Shown here: one piece after another, positions 7,448 to 17,561 of the stretch
Layout of the letters: the number at the start of each line of letters is the position of its first letter
Numbering within the stretch: position 1 is the stretch's first letter
Source: Spirabiliibacterium pneumoniae
GTDB taxonomy: Bacteria; Pseudomonadota; Gammaproteobacteria; Enterobacterales; Pasteurellaceae
Reading direction: 5' to 3'
DNA: 64,000 bases
NCBI RefSeq assembly: GCF_014884995.1
Contig: NZ_JABMII010000012.1
Span: forward strand, 1 to 64,000
Notes under the pieces: generated by a model
The model's database searches: none
What the model was told of the DNA's origin: nothing
Seen by the model: the letters and a program-made list of their open reading frames with translations, nothing else
Made by a program: the position numbers and the translations under genes

Positions 7448-10018
7448 TTATTGTGCTGTCGCCACGCGGTCGTTTTCAATGCTCACCGTAATTGGCTTGC
7501 CTGGCAACAATTCGCCCGAGAGAATTTTTTGCGCTAAGGCATTTTCAATATCGTGCTGGATAGCACGTTTGAGCGGGCGCGCACCAAAGAGCGGGTCGTA
7601 GCCCACTTTGGCGATGAACTCCAAGGCTGACTCGGCAAAATGCAGCACATAGCCATGGGATTCCATGCGTTTGCTCAAGCGATTCAACTGAATTTGCGCA
7701 ATCGCTTTGATGTTCTCTTTATCCAATGGATGGAACACCACGGTTTCATCAATTCGGTTGATAAACTCTGGACGGAAATGGTGCCCCACAACGTTCATCA
7801 CCAGCGCTTTAATGCCGTCGTAGTCGATGTCTTTATTCTCTTGGATCAAATCTGAACCCAAGTTGGAGGTCATAATCACTACCGTATTACGGAAATCCAC
7901 GGTGCGACCTTGCCCATCAGTTAAGCGGCCATCGTCAAGCACTTGCAGCAAGATATTGAACACATCGCTGTGAGCCTTTTCCACCTCATCGAGTAAAATG
8001 ACAGAATACGGACGACGGCGTACCGCTTCGGTTAAATAACCACCCTCTTCATAGCCGACATAGCCTGGAGGCGCACCCACTAAGCGAGAGACGCTATGTT
8101 TTTCCATAAACTCCGACATATCAATGCGGATCATCGCCTCTTCGCTGTCGAACATAAATTGCGCCAGCGTTTTGCACAGCTCGGTTTTACCCACCCCTGT
8201 TGGCCCTAAGAACAGAAATGAACCAATTGGGCGGTTCGGGTCAGACAGCCCAGCACGCGAGCGGCGAATGGCATTGGCAACGGCGTCCACCGCTTCACTT
8301 TGCCCGATCACGCGTTTATGCAGCGCTTGCTCCATACGCAATAGTTTGTCCTTCTCGCCTTCCATCATGCGTGAAACAGGAATACCTGTTGCGCGGGAGA
8401 GCACTTCGGCAATTTCCTCGTCGGTGACGCGATAGCGCAACAAGGTCATCTCTTTGCCTTCTTGGCTCTCTGCCACTTGCAATTGTTTTTCCAATTCTGG
8501 AATCACGCCATATTGCAACTCAGACATTTTTTCATAGTCACTCGCCCGACGCGCTTGCTCCATTTGAATGCGCGCATTGTCCAGCTCGGCTTTGATGTGC
8601 TGGGTGCCAGAAAGGGCGGCTTTTTCGCTTTTCCACACCTCTTCAAGCTCAGAGTATTCACGCTCTTTATCACTCAGTTCTTTTTCGAGCATATCCAAAC
8701 GTTTGAGGCTGGCTTCGTCGTCTTCTTTTTGCAGCGCTTGTTGCTCCAGTTTGAGCTGAATAATGCGCCGTTCTAAGCGGTCAAGCGGTTGCGGTTTGGA
8801 GTCAATTTCCATACGGATACTTGACGCCGCTTCATCGATCAAATCAATCGCTTTATCAGGCAACTGACGATCGGAAATATAACGGTGCGAAAGCGTCGCC
8901 GCCGCCACAATCGCAGGGTCGGTGATCTGCACATGGTGGTGGATTTCATACCGCTCTTTTAGCCCACGCAAAATCGCAATGGTGTCTTCCACACTCGGCT
9001 CGTCCACCAACACTTTTTGGAAACGGCGCTCAAGGGCGGCGTCTTTTTCGATGTATTGGCGGTATTCATCTAAGGTAGTCGCGCCCACGCAGTGCAACTC
9101 ACCCCGTGCTAGTGATGGCTTAAGTAAGTTGCCCGCGTCCATTGCGCCGTCGGTTTTGCCCGCGCCGACCATGGTGTGAATTTCATCAATAAAGAGAATA
9201 ATGCGTCCATCTTCTTTGCTGATTTCATTTAATACGGCTTTTAACCGCTCTTCAAATTCACCGCGGTATTTTGCCCCAGCAATCAATGCCCCCATATCAA
9301 GGGACAGCACACGTTTATGGCGCAAGCCCTCTGGCACTTCGCCGTTGACGATGCGCTGCGCCAAGCCTTCCACAATCGCCGTTTTACCCACCCCTGGCTC
9401 ACCAATCAGCACAGGGTTATTTTTGGTGCGACGTTGCAACACTTGAATGGTGCGGCGGATTTCTTCATCACGCCCGATCACTGGGTCAAGTTTGCCTTTT
9501 TCAGCGCGCTCAGTTAAATCAATAGTGTATTTTTTCAACGCTTGGCGGGTTTCTTCCGCGCCTTGATCATTGACGCTTTCACCGCCACGCATTTGCATAA
9601 TCGCCGCTTCCACTTTGTCGGCTTTCAGCCCCATATTGCGCAAAATGCTGCCCAGAGCGCCTTTGTCTTCCAATGCCGCAAGTACAAACAGCTCGGAAGA
9701 GATAAAGGTGTCGTTGCGTTTTTGCGCTAATTGATCGCAGCGGTTGAGCAGCCGCACCAACTGTGGTGAAACTTGCACATCGCCGCCGTTGCCAGAGACC
9801 TGCGGCAGGCGGGCGATCTCACGTTGCAATTGCGCTTTTAACTCGCCTGTGTTAATGCCACAGCTGGTTAAAAGTGGCTGCACTGAGCCGCCTTGTTGAT
9901 CTAAAAGTGCGGTCATCAAGTGCAAGGGTTCAATATATTGCTGCTCACCGCCAAGGGCAAGGGACTGCGCCTCGGCAATAGCTTGTTGAAATTTGGTGGT
10001 TAATTTTTCGATATTCAT
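7448..10018 (-). CDS. clpB: ATP-dependent disaggregase ClpB
   Basis: The 856-residue Hsp100 chaperone (E. coli ClpB has 857) rescues aggregated proteins together with DnaK. The start is [10 protein letters not shown], preceded by an AGGAGAGC ribosome site. Domains in order: N-terminal Clp repeats, first AAA+ domain with GEPGVGKT and LFIDEIHTM, the long coiled-coil M domain ([18 protein letters not shown] region), second AAA+ domain with GPTGVGKT and [11 protein letters not shown], then a C-terminal oligomerisation part. A strong sigma-32 promoter lies upstream, and the gene ends at the uptake-signal terminator. Confidence 0.98.
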   Translation of the reverse strand: MNIEKLTTKFQQAIAEAQSLALGGEQQYIEPLHLMTALLDQQGGSVQPLLTSCGINTGELKAQLQREIARLPQVSGNGGDVQVSPQLVRLLNRCDQLAQKRNDTFISSELFVLAALEDKGALGSILRNMGLKADKVEAAIMQMRGGESVNDQGAEETRQALKKYTIDLTERAEKGKLDPVIGRDEEIRRTIQVLQRRTKNNPVLIGEPGVGKTAIVEGLAQRIVNGEVPEGLRHKRVLSLDMGALIAGAKYRGEFEERLKAVLNEISKEDGRIILFIDEIHTMVGAGKTDGAMDAGNLLKPSLARGELHCVGATTLDEYRQYIEKDAALERRFQKVLVDEPSVEDTIAILRGLKERYEIHHHVQITDPAIVAAATLSHRYISDRQLPDKAIDLIDEAASSIRMEIDSKPQPLDRLERRIIQLKLEQQALQKEDDEASLKRLDMLEKELSDKEREYSELEEVWKSEKAALSGTQHIKAELDNARIQMEQARRASDYEKMSELQYGVIPELEKQLQVAESQEGKEMTLLRYRVTDEEIAEVLSRATGIPVSRMMEGEKDKLLRMEQALHKRVIGQSEAVDAVANAIRRSRAGLSDPNRPIGSFLFLGPTGVGKTELCKTLAQFMFDSEEAMIRIDMSEFMEKHSVSRLVGAPPGYVGYEEGGYLTEAVRRRPYSVILLDEVEKAHSDVFNILLQVLDDGRLTDGQGRTVDFRNTVVIMTSNLGSDLIQENKDIDYDGIKALVMNVVGHHFRPEFINRIDETVVFHPLDKENIKAIAQIQLNRLSKRMESHGYVLHFAESALEFIAKVGYDPLFGARPLKRAIQHDIENALAQKILSGELLPGKPITVSIENDRVATAQ

Positions 10019-10060
10019 AAGCTCTCCTAAATTCTTGACATTTCGTCGTTCACGTAGCTT

Positions 10061-10088
10061 ATATGGCGCCGCTTTAGCAAATTTCAAG
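10061..10088 (-). promoter_or_regulatory. Sigma-32 heat-shock promoter of clpB
   Basis: On the minus strand CTTGAA (10088-10083) is followed by exactly 14 bases and then CGCCATAT (10068-10061). The RpoH consensus is CTTGAA-N13/14-CCCCATnT, so only one assigned base differs. It lies about 45 bases before the clpB start. Confidence 0.85.
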
Positions 10089-10148
10089 GTGTATTGCAAG
10101 TTTTTTATTTCGGCTGACCGCACTTTTGTGTTTTTCAGGCGCAAAAAA

Positions 10149-10170
10149 AACCGCACTTAAAAGTGCGGTT
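10149..10170 (-). terminator. efp terminator (uptake-signal hairpin)
   Basis: AACCGCACTT at 10149-10158 and AAGTGCGGTT at 10161-10170 pair across two bases. A T-run follows on the minus strand, downstream of efp. Confidence 0.85.
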
Positions 10171-10185
10171 GTCATCAAAATAGAA

Positions 10186-10752
10186 TTATTTTACGCGGGA
10201 GACGTACTCACCAGAGCGGGTATCCACTTTGATTACCTCGCCGATTTGCACGAACAATGGTACTTTCACCACTGCACCTGTGCTTAATATCGCTGGTTTG
10301 CCGCCAGTGCCGGCAGTATCACCTTTCAAACCTGGGTCGGTGTCCACCACTTCCAACTCCACAAAGTTTGGTGGGGTCACGCTAATTGGTGCGCCGTTCC
10401 ACAAGGTAACGATGCAGTCGGCTTGGTCCAACAGCCATTTGTCATTGTCGCCCACTGCTTTGGCGTCGGCAGCTAATTGCTCGAAAGTGTCGTTGTTCAT
10501 AAAATGCCAGAACTCTTCGTCTTTGTACAAAAACGTTAAGTTGGTGTCCACCACATCTGCCGCTTCCACGGTTGAGCCTGATTTAAAGTTGACATCCAAT
10601 ACTTTGCCAGAAATCAATTTGCGGATACGGGTGCGGGTGAACGCTTGCCCTTTGCCCGGTTTGACAAATTCATTTTCAATGATGACGCACGGTTCGCCAT
10701 CTTGCATAAATTTAAGGCCAGGTTTGAAATCGCTGGTAGAATATGTAGCCAT
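10186..10752 (-). CDS. efp: Elongation factor P
   Basis: EF-P (188 residues, family length 188) binds ribosomes stalled at consecutive prolines and promotes peptide bond formation. The lysine that is beta-lysylated sits at residue 34 in KPGKGQAF, as in E. coli. Its modifying partner EpmB is encoded divergently 82 bases away; EpmA and EpmC are not in the window. The ATG has a GAGGACAC ribosome site. Confidence 0.98.
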   Translation of the reverse strand: MATYSTSDFKPGLKFMQDGEPCVIIENEFVKPGKGQAFTRTRIRKLISGKVLDVNFKSGSTVEAADVVDTNLTFLYKDEEFWHFMNNDTFEQLAADAKAVGDNDKWLLDQADCIVTLWNGAPISVTPPNFVELEVVDTDPGLKGDTAGTGGKPAILSTGAVVKVPLFVQIGEVIKVDTRSGEYVSRVK

Positions 10753-10819
10753 TGTGTCCTCGTTACTATGAAAAAATGTTATCTTAGATTAAGATTGCAA
10801 AATACTATCACAAAGTGTT

Positions 10820-10825
10820 TATAAT
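10820..10825 (+). promoter_or_regulatory. -10 element of epmB, very close to its start codon
   Basis: A perfect TATAAT lies only 9 bases before the ATG at 10835. Transcription would begin within about 2-4 bases of the start codon. No Shine-Dalgarno sequence is visible, and the -35 is poor. Confidence 0.5.
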
Positions 10826-10834
10826 AACCCAAAA

Positions 10835-11842
10835 ATGCAAAATAGCGAAGAATTAAGCTGGCAACAATGCCTAAAGCAGGCAATAAAATCCCCCGAAGCC
10901 TTATTGACCGCACTTGACATCCCTCTCACGGGCTTTGAGCGCGCCATTGAGGCGCGCAAACTCTTCCCCCTGCTAGCGCCAAAGCCTTTTGTCGCGCGCA
11001 TGGAAAAAGGCAACCCACGTGATCCGCTCTTTTTGCAGGTAATGAGTGGCGCGGGCGAATTTGAGCAGGTGGAGGGCTTTGTCACCGATCCGCTGGAGGA
11101 GCACGACGCGGTGCGCCCTGGGCTCTTGCATAAGTATCACAACCGCGTACTGATGATGGTCAAAGGCGGCTGTGCGGTCAACTGCCGCTATTGCTTTCGC
11201 CGCCATTTTCCTTATCAAGACCATCAAGGCTCTAAAGCCGTGTGGCAAGGCGCGCTGGAGTACATCGCTGAACACAGTGAAATCAATGAAGTGATTTTCT
11301 CTGGTGGCGACCCTCTGATGGCGAACGACACCCAGCTCGATTTTTTAATCACCGCACTGGAGACTATCGCACACGTCAACACGCTGCGCATTCATTCTCG
11401 TTTGCCCGTGGTGATCCCGCAGCGCATCACAACCGCACTTTGCGATCGCCTTAATCGCTCGCGCCTGCACTGCGTGCTAGTGACCCACATCAACCACCCC
11501 AATGAAATCGACGATAGCCTGCGTGCAGCACTGAACAAGCTCAAAGCCGCCAATGTGGTGTTGCTCAATCAATCGGTGCTGCTCAAAGGGGTGAACGATA
11601 ATGCCGACACGCTCAACGCCTTAAGCCATGCGCTGTTTGACGTGGGCGTGCTGCCTTACTATCTGCACTTACTCGATAAAGTGGCAGGCACGGCACATTT
11701 TTATGTGGATGATGCAACCGCACTTTCACTTTATCAACAGTTGCAAGCCACCACCTCAGGCTACCTTGTGCCACGCTTAGCGCGCGAAATTGCCCACCAG
11801 CCCAATAAAACCCTCATCACGCCGGATTTTTACAAAGATTAA
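10835..11842 (+). CDS. epmB: EF-P (R)-beta-lysylation radical SAM aminomutase EpmB
   Basis: The 335-residue enzyme converts L-lysine to (R)-beta-lysine for attachment to EF-P Lys34. The radical SAM motif CAVNCRYCFRRHFPY holds the three cluster cysteines. SGGDPLM and IHSRLPVVIP follow, typical of the lysine 2,3-aminomutase family, and LPYYLHLLDKV with the C-terminal region binds PLP. The N-terminal WQQCLKQAIKSPEALL matches family members, which supports this start despite the missing ribosome site. It is divergent from efp. Confidence 0.96.
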   Translation: MQNSEELSWQQCLKQAIKSPEALLTALDIPLTGFERAIEARKLFPLLAPKPFVARMEKGNPRDPLFLQVMSGAGEFEQVEGFVTDPLEEHDAVRPGLLHKYHNRVLMMVKGGCAVNCRYCFRRHFPYQDHQGSKAVWQGALEYIAEHSEINEVIFSGGDPLMANDTQLDFLITALETIAHVNTLRIHSRLPVVIPQRITTALCDRLNRSRLHCVLVTHINHPNEIDDSLRAALNKLKAANVVLLNQSVLLKGVNDNADTLNALSHALFDVGVLPYYLHLLDKVAGTAHFYVDDATALSLYQQLQATTSGYLVPRLAREIAHQPNKTLITPDFYKD

Positions 11843-11930
11843 GCAAGAAAATACCATTTCCCCCTGTTTTTATTCGCCTGAATTGTTAGAATAGGGAGAT
11901 TAACTAACCATAATGTATTTGAGGTGTTGC

Positions 11931-13100
11931 GTGAACGACAATCCAACCAATCCGACAGACAACAACGGCATGAGCGCTGACAACCAAGCGCCAGCCAATT
12001 CCGATTTCAAGGCTGAGCGAATTATTCCGAAAAAACCCGTGGAAGAAAAAGGCTCGCTGTTTAAATTTCGCCACAAAAACGAAGAAAAACCACACCAAGA
12101 GCCAATTTTGGGCGACGCCAGCAGCGCGCAGCCTGAGCTGAATCTCGAGCCTGTGGCTGAACCTGCTGTGAGCGTAACTGACATTGAAGAAAACACCAAC
12201 ACCCAGCCAGCACAAAGTGCGGTGATCCCACCTGTTGCGCCAAAAAGCAACTGGAAAAAACCTGAAACGTGGGGCATTTTAAACCGCCTGCCAGCCAAAC
12301 ATCGCCGTTTAGTTGTTGCTTTATTAATTTTAATTGTTTTATTACTTTTAGTTCTGTGGCTTAAACCAAGTAATAATACCACTGTTGAAGCTTTGCAAAA
12401 TCAGAACAGCAACGCCTTGCCAATTGAGTTCCAACCGCTTAATCAATCGGAAGAACAGCAAACAAATCAAGTGGTTGAAGGCGACAACAACGCCGTGGCG
12501 GTGAATAACAACGAAAGTGCGGTTGACAACACAACACCCGCTCGCGCCGAGTCACAAGTTGAAACCAGCGCCCCTGAAGCTGCTCCACAAACAGAAACAC
12601 AAACTGCACCTAGCACAAATACCAATGCACAAAGCACACCGCCTGCGGTGGTGCCGCCAAAAGTGGTGAGCAAACCTGCGCAACCCGCTGAACGCAAAGT
12701 ACTTAACCCAGCGCCAAAAGCGCAAGATCGCAAACCTGCGCCAAAACCGACTAAGCCACAGCCACAGGTAAGCAAAAACACCCAGCCTGCGCAAAAAGCC
12801 GCGCCTGTGGTTAACGCAAAACCTGCCAGCAAACCAGCGCCTGCAGCAGGCCCTACACGCACGCTGGAAATTCCAAAAGGCGTAAGCTTAATGCAAGTGT
12901 TCCGCAATAACAATTTGAACATCTCTGACGTCAACGCGATGACCAAAGCCAACGGCGCCAACGGTGCACTCAGCCGTTTCAAGCCAGGCGACAAAGTGCG
13001 CATTCAACTCAACAGCCAAGGTCGCGTGAGCCGCCTGACGCTCGACAACGGCAGCAGCTTCACCCGCAACAGTGACGGCAGCTATAGCTTCAAAAAATAA
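11931..13100 (+). CDS. oapA: Opacity-associated protein A (OapA)
   Basis: This cell-envelope protein is known in H. influenzae for its role in colony opacity and adherence to epithelial cells. I prefer GTG 11931 (389 residues) because GAGGTG sits just before it; an in-frame ATG at 11913 is the alternative. A charged cytoplasmic N-terminus is followed by one transmembrane segment (VVALLILIVLLLLVLWL). Then comes a long periplasmic Pro/Ala/Lys/Gln-rich linker and a C-terminal LysM-like OapA domain (RTLEIPKGVSLMQVF to SRFKPGDKVRIQL), which probably binds peptidoglycan. A strong hairpin terminator follows. The efp/epmB/oapA neighbourhood is conserved in Haemophilus. Confidence 0.9.
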   Translation: MNDNPTNPTDNNGMSADNQAPANSDFKAERIIPKKPVEEKGSLFKFRHKNEEKPHQEPILGDASSAQPELNLEPVAEPAVSVTDIEENTNTQPAQSAVIPPVAPKSNWKKPETWGILNRLPAKHRRLVVALLILIVLLLLVLWLKPSNNTTVEALQNQNSNALPIEFQPLNQSEEQQTNQVVEGDNNAVAVNNNESAVDNTTPARAESQVETSAPEAAPQTETQTAPSTNTNAQSTPPAVVPPKVVSKPAQPAERKVLNPAPKAQDRKPAPKPTKPQPQVSKNTQPAQKAAPVVNAKPASKPAPAAGPTRTLEIPKGVSLMQVFRNNNLNISDVNAMTKANGANGALSRFKPGDKVRIQLNSQGRVSRLTLDNGSSFTRNSDGSYSFKK

Positions 13101-13107
13101 TGACATC

Positions 13108-13140
13108 AGCCCATTGAGCCACACTCAATGGGCTTTTTTA
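13108..13140 (+). terminator. oapA terminator
   Basis: AGCCCATTGAG (13108-13118) pairs perfectly with CTCAATGGGCT (13124-13134) and is followed by TTTTT. Confidence 0.95.
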
Positions 13141-13289
13141 TAGAAGACCGTATGAAAACACTCGAAAGACCGCACTTTTATTACCAGTGGCCTTAGACAC
13201 ATATTGGCAGAAAATTATCACATATAATATCACACCTAGTTTTTAAGAATGAAAAAGGCAACTATTAAGTAATGTTGCCATTTGTTTGC

Positions 13290-14609
13290 TTATCCAATAT
13301 GGATGGTGGCGGCTGGATAGCGTACTTTACTACGTACTGGCAAGGCTATCACGTAAGCTACGGTCAATGGCCCTAGGCGACCTACAAACATCATGATCAT
13401 GATGACAAATTGCCCTAGTGGCGTTAAATCCCCTGTTAAGCCTCTTGATACCCCCACGGTGCCTAATGCTGAAACCACCTCAAAAACAATATCTAAAAAT
13501 GGATGCTTATGCTCTATCATTAGTAAAATTATAAGACTCACTAAAATTAAACTTAAGCTAATACAAAATAACGCGATAGCACGTTGTATCTGTTCTGAAC
13601 TGATCGTATAACGAAAAATTGTAACGGAGTCCTTGCGCTTAATATAAGACAGCGTTGCAACCATCAAGACAACCAATGTTCCTATTTTAATCCCACTGGC
13701 CGTTGATAAAGAACCACCACCAATAAACATTAAAAACATCATCACCATAGTACTTGCATCGGTCATTTGGCTAATATCTATTGAATTAAAACCTGCGGTA
13801 CGCGGGGTCACAGCTTGAAACCATGAAGCAAGTAATTGTTCCTGTAACCCTGCATTTGCCAGTGTATTAGGATTATCTGTTTCCATGAAAAAGAAAAATA
13901 AAAATGCGCCAATATTTAATAAAAGAGTAGTAATTAAAATTAAGCGTGTATTTAAATTAAACTTACTCCAACGACGATTCTGAGTGATATCAATTAAAAC
14001 AGTAAATCCCAAACCACCAAGGATAATTAACGCTGTTATCGTAAAATTAACAGTAATATCGTCCACAAAGGGCATAAGACTATCAGAATTTAATGCAAAT
14101 CCAGCGTTATTAAACGCAGATATTGCATAGAATATCGCTTCGTAGAGTGCACGAGATAATCCAATATGACTATGCCAATGCCAAGTTAAAATTAGAACTG
14201 CAATAAATTCAAACAATAAGGCAAAAATTATCACTAAACGTGCTGTACTACCGATCAAATGCATTGGAACAATTCCCAATGCTTCATGTGCAACTTGCTG
14301 ACTCCCCGAACTAATCCGAATGCCGATACTCATCATTGCTGCAATAGCTAATGTCATAAATCCTAATCCTCCAGTCTGGATCAGGAGCATAATGACAATT
14401 TGCCCAAAGAGCGTGTAATGAGTAGTATCAGTAACCGCAAGCCCTGTGACAGTGACAGCAGAGGTAGCTGTAAAAAAAGCACTTAACCATGTTAAATCGC
14501 CATTATAAGCAAATGGTAATTTTAATAAGCACCCACCAATAAAGATAAAACAAAAAAAACCTAATATCAGTAGACGTAATGGTTTTGTGGAAGAATGATA
14601 AACTTTCAT
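13290..14609 (-). CDS. ktrB: TrkH/KtrB-type potassium transporter membrane subunit
   Basis: The 439-residue protein belongs to the SKT potassium-transporter superfamily. Its four pore loops carry the expected filter glycines: TVTGLAV, NNAGFAL, RTAGFNS and GTVGVSR. Length and pairing with a single-RCK regulator of 214 residues point to the Ktr type rather than the larger Trk type. The start overlaps the stop of the upstream regulator gene as TAATG, so the two are co-translated. The gene is visibly AT-richer than its neighbours and has no uptake signal, which hints at acquisition or different ancestry. Confidence 0.85.
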   Translation of the reverse strand: MKVYHSSTKPLRLLILGFFCFIFIGGCLLKLPFAYNGDLTWLSAFFTATSAVTVTGLAVTDTTHYTLFGQIVIMLLIQTGGLGFMTLAIAAMMSIGIRISSGSQQVAHEALGIVPMHLIGSTARLVIIFALLFEFIAVLILTWHWHSHIGLSRALYEAIFYAISAFNNAGFALNSDSLMPFVDDITVNFTITALIILGGLGFTVLIDITQNRRWSKFNLNTRLILITTLLLNIGAFLFFFFMETDNPNTLANAGLQEQLLASWFQAVTPRTAGFNSIDISQMTDASTMVMMFLMFIGGGSLSTASGIKIGTLVVLMVATLSYIKRKDSVTIFRYTISSEQIQRAIALFCISLSLILVSLIILLMIEHKHPFLDIVFEVVSALGTVGVSRGLTGDLTPLGQFVIMIMMFVGRLGPLTVAYVIALPVRSKVRYPAATIHIG

Positions 14610-15253
14610 TACACTTTAAACTCTAATGCTAATTTTCTTAAACTTTCAAGCTCACCTATCACCAATAGACGATCATCCTCCATAAAATGGAAATCATGAG
14701 ACAATTCAGGAATTAATTGCCCATCACGCATGACACCAACAAATTTATCATGTGGATATTTATGCTGAAGTTTTGCTAGGCTATGTTCAGTAGAAGAAAC
14801 AACAATTTTAATTAAAAAATAGTTATCTCCAAGCGGCATATACTGACTCACCATTGGATAATTCATTGCTTGTGCAATACGTATTCCCATATCTTGCTCA
14901 GGCTCAATCACTTTAACAACCCCAAGCCCCTTCAAAACAGTTGCATGTGCTTGGTTTTTAGCCTTCACCCAAATATTTTTTACATGTAGACTTTGTAAAT
15001 TCAACACAGTTAATAAACTTGCCTCAATATCCGAGCCAATTGCAACCAAAACAGCATCATAATCTGTAATATTTAACTCTTCCAATACAGATTTATCCGT
15101 AGAATCTGCAATAACCGCATAACGTAAACGCTCACCAATTTTCTCAATGAGTTTTTCATCATGATCAATTGCGGTAACAGTATTATCCAGTCCTTGTAAT
15201 TCCAATGCGGCAGTGAGACCAAATTTACCTAATCCAATAACAGCAAACTGCAT
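14609..15253 (-). CDS. ktrA: TrkA/KtrA family potassium channel regulatory subunit
   Basis: This 214-residue cytoplasmic RCK protein gates the partner KtrB in response to nucleotides (ATP/ADP, NAD). The Rossmann motif GLGKFGLTAALEL is at residues 7-19, with an acidic strand end (VTAIDHD). An RCK_C domain follows from about residue 140. A single RCK unit distinguishes it from TrkA, which has two. It is first in a two-gene operon and shares the AT-rich, uptake-signal-free character of ktrB. Confidence 0.88.
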   Translation of the reverse strand: MQFAVIGLGKFGLTAALELQGLDNTVTAIDHDEKLIEKIGERLRYAVIADSTDKSVLEELNITDYDAVLVAIGSDIEASLLTVLNLQSLHVKNIWVKAKNQAHATVLKGLGVVKVIEPEQDMGIRIAQAMNYPMVSQYMPLGDNYFLIKIVVSSTEHSLAKLQHKYPHDKFVGVMRDGQLIPELSHDFHFMEDDRLLVIGELESLRKLALEFKV

Positions 15254-15348
15254 AACTTAACCCTTATTATTAAAATAACCGTATGTTTAAGTTTAAAATA
15301 TTTTGCAATATATACCAAACATTGATCCTAATTTAGGATAAAAAACAA

Positions 15349-15377
15349 AAAGTGCGGTCAAATATTAACCGCACTTT
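15349..15377 (-). terminator. purH terminator (inverted uptake signals)
   Basis: AAAGTGCGGT (15349-15358) and ACCGCACTTT (15368-15377) form a 10-bp stem. Reading leftward from the purH stop, a T-rich run follows. Confidence 0.8.
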
Positions 15378-15396
15378 ATCCATCTGATTATAATAA

Positions 15397-16998
15397 TCAA
15401 TGTCGGAAATGGCGCATTTTGGTGAGCACCATCGCCATATTGTGCTCATCAGCCGCGTCGATCACCTCTTGATCACGCATTGAGCCACCTGGGTGAATCA
15501 CACAACTCACGCCTGCTTTGGCGGCAGCGTCAATACCATCACGGAATGGAAAAAACGCATCGGACGCCATCACAGTGCCTTTTACTTCCAAGCCCTCATC
15601 TGCGGCTTTAATGCCAGCAATTTTCGCCGAATATACTCGGCTCATTTGCCCTGCACCGATGCCAATGGTTTGATGATTTTTAGCGTAAACAATGGCGTTA
15701 GATTTCACATATTTCGCCACCTTCCAGCAAAACAGCAAGTCTTGCAACTCTTGTGCTGTTGGCTTACGTTTGCTCACCACTTCAAGATCATCTAACCCCA
15801 CCATGCCTAAATCAGCTTCTTGCACCAACAGTCCACCATTGACACGTTTAAAGTCCCACCGCGAATGGCGCGCTTGCCACTGCCCACAAGCGAGTACCCG
15901 TACATTTTTCTTCGCTTTCAATACCGCTTGCGCTGCTTCACTCACCTCTGGAGCAATAATCACTTCAACAAACTGACGATCAATAATGGCTTGCGCGGTT
16001 TTTTCATCTAAAGTGCGGTTAAAGGCAATAATACCGCCAAATGCCGACGTTGGATCAGTTTGATAAGCCCGCTCATAAGCCTCTAAAATATCCTCACCCA
16101 GTGCCACACCACAAGGGTTCGCATGTTTGACAATCACACACGCTGGCTCGCTAAACTCTTTCACACACTCCAGTGCTGCATCAGTGTCGGCAATATTGTT
16201 ATACGACAGCGCTTTGCCCTGCAATTGTACCGTAGTGGCTACACTGGCCTCTTGCGGGGCAAATTCACTATAAAACGCCGCATTCTGGTGACTATTCTCG
16301 CCATAGCGCATGGTCTGTTTACGCACAAAATTCAAGTTCAATGTGCGTGGGAACTGACCGCACTTTGCATTTTTCTCATCATCATCCGCACCCAAATACG
16401 GTTTTACCAAACAGCCAAAATAATTAGCAATCATCGCATCGTATTGCGCTGTATGCTCAAAGGCTTTAATTGCCAAATCAAAGCGAGTATCTAAGGTGAG
16501 GCTGTTTTGATTGGCATCTAACTCAGTAATAATGCGGTCAAAATCGCGATTATCTACCACAATGGCGACATCTTTATGATTTTTCGCAGCAGAACGCACC
16601 ATTGTCGGCCCACCAATATCGATATTTTCCACTGCATCTTCCAACGTACAATCCGCTTTGGCCACCGTTTGGGCAAAAGGATACAGATTCACCACAACCA
16701 TATCGATCGGCTCAATCTGATGAGCATTCATCACCGCATCATCAATACCACGTCGGCCTAAAATACCGCCATGCACTTTAGGATGCAACGTTTTCACACG
16801 CCCTGACATCATTTCAGGGAAACCCGTATAATCAGAAACTTCCACCACTGGCAATCCTTTCTCTAGCAAGAGTTTTGCCGTGCCTCCAGTGGAAAGCAGC
16901 TTAACACCACGCTGATGTAGTGCACTGGCAAATTCAAAAATACCTTGTTTATCAGAAACTGACAACAAAGCCTGACGGATAGGGCGATTCGCGTGCAT
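15397..16998 (-). CDS. purH: Bifunctional AICAR transformylase / IMP cyclohydrolase
   Basis: PurH (533 residues) carries out the last two steps of purine synthesis: formylation of AICAR with 10-formyl-THF and ring closure to IMP. The N-terminal MGS-like cyclohydrolase domain is visible ([26 protein letters not shown]). The C-terminal transformylase domain carries KHANPCGVA and [10 protein letters not shown]. In many relatives purD follows in the same operon; here the next gene downstream is ktrA, so purH appears to stand alone. I did not find a convincing PurR box upstream. Confidence 0.98.
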   Translation of the reverse strand: MHANRPIRQALLSVSDKQGIFEFASALHQRGVKLLSTGGTAKLLLEKGLPVVEVSDYTGFPEMMSGRVKTLHPKVHGGILGRRGIDDAVMNAHQIEPIDMVVVNLYPFAQTVAKADCTLEDAVENIDIGGPTMVRSAAKNHKDVAIVVDNRDFDRIITELDANQNSLTLDTRFDLAIKAFEHTAQYDAMIANYFGCLVKPYLGADDDEKNAKCGQFPRTLNLNFVRKQTMRYGENSHQNAAFYSEFAPQEASVATTVQLQGKALSYNNIADTDAALECVKEFSEPACVIVKHANPCGVALGEDILEAYERAYQTDPTSAFGGIIAFNRTLDEKTAQAIIDRQFVEVIIAPEVSEAAQAVLKAKKNVRVLACGQWQARHSRWDFKRVNGGLLVQEADLGMVGLDDLEVVSKRKPTAQELQDLLFCWKVAKYVKSNAIVYAKNHQTIGIGAGQMSRVYSAKIAGIKAADEGLEVKGTVMASDAFFPFRDGIDAAAKAGVSCVIHPGGSMRDQEVIDAADEHNMAMVLTKMRHFRH

Positions 16999-17292
16999 AG
17001 TAGATCCTTAGGCTAATAGATTGGATAAATTTCGCACTATATTATAGAGTAAAACGCTATTTTTATGTAGTGCTTTTCATTGGGTGTTTTAGGTTGAGCA
17101 TTATGAAGTATATTTTAAATTTTTTATATATGTTATTGTCGGTATCGCTCGTATCTAGTATCACTGACAAGTTCTGCTAACAGCAAGAAATCCGCAAAGT
17201 ACCACACTAACCGCACTTTAACAACTCACTTTAATTCATCATAAGGAATACGATAGTAATTCTTATTCCCCAGAGAAGCTTTCTTCTCCATC
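16999..17292. other. Intergenic region, AT-rich, between purH and the PP2C partner gene
   Basis: These 294 bases contain no convincing gene. A plus-strand 23-codon reading frame starting at 17103 begins like a signal peptide (MKYILNFLYMLLSVSLVSS) and then stops; it could be a remnant or chance. One uptake signal lies near 17210. The segment should include the purH promoter, but no strong elements stand out. Confidence 0.4.
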
Positions 17293-17560
17293 TTATATCA
17301 TAGGTTCACTGACTTTATGTGCATTACGCAGTCGCACTAATTTAGTACTGTACTGCTTTAAAACATCTTCTAATAATGTTAAATCCACTTTATCATCATA
17401 CAGATTTAGCATTAAGTTGCCCTTAGAGAAAGTGAACTTGTTCAATTTATCAGACAACGTATGTTGTTCGAGTGTATTCTGACTAACCGTAGCAAAAATT
17501 TGAGATTCAACAATATTCAGAAGCAAAACCAAATAAAAATTTAAAAGCATATTTCTTCAT
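17293..17560 (-). pseudogene. Small exported protein, probably frameshifted within its signal peptide
   Basis: The readable frame from 17550 gives 85 residues (MLLNFYLVLL... to ...VSEPMI) with a weak start. A better start exists: ATG 17560, one base after the stop of the PP2C gene and preceded by GGGGTG. It encodes MKKYAFKFLFGFA, a good signal-peptide start, but hits TGA at 17509-17507. Joining the two frames near 17515-17530 would restore a signal peptide ending about SQIFA. I infer a 1- or 2-base indel in the original gene, or a sequencing error. The mature part (about 70 residues, KLNKFTFSKGN, LLEDVLKQYSTKLVRLRNAH) resembles nothing I recognise. Being placed directly after the phosphatase, it may be its partner or inhibitor. 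Confidence 0.5.
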
Positions 17561-17561
17561 A

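Noticed and set aside
10229-10771. 180-residue plus-strand frame opposite efp
   Set aside because: The opposite strand is unmistakable elongation factor P.
12467-13003. 178-residue minus-strand frame rich in Gly/Ala/Leu opposite oapA
   Set aside because: It mirrors the Pro/Ala/Lys-rich linker of OapA, with no start signal or family resemblance.
17103-17174. 23-codon frame starting like a signal peptide
   Set aside because: Too short, no ribosome site or conserved neighbour; listed only as a possible remnant within the intergenic entry.
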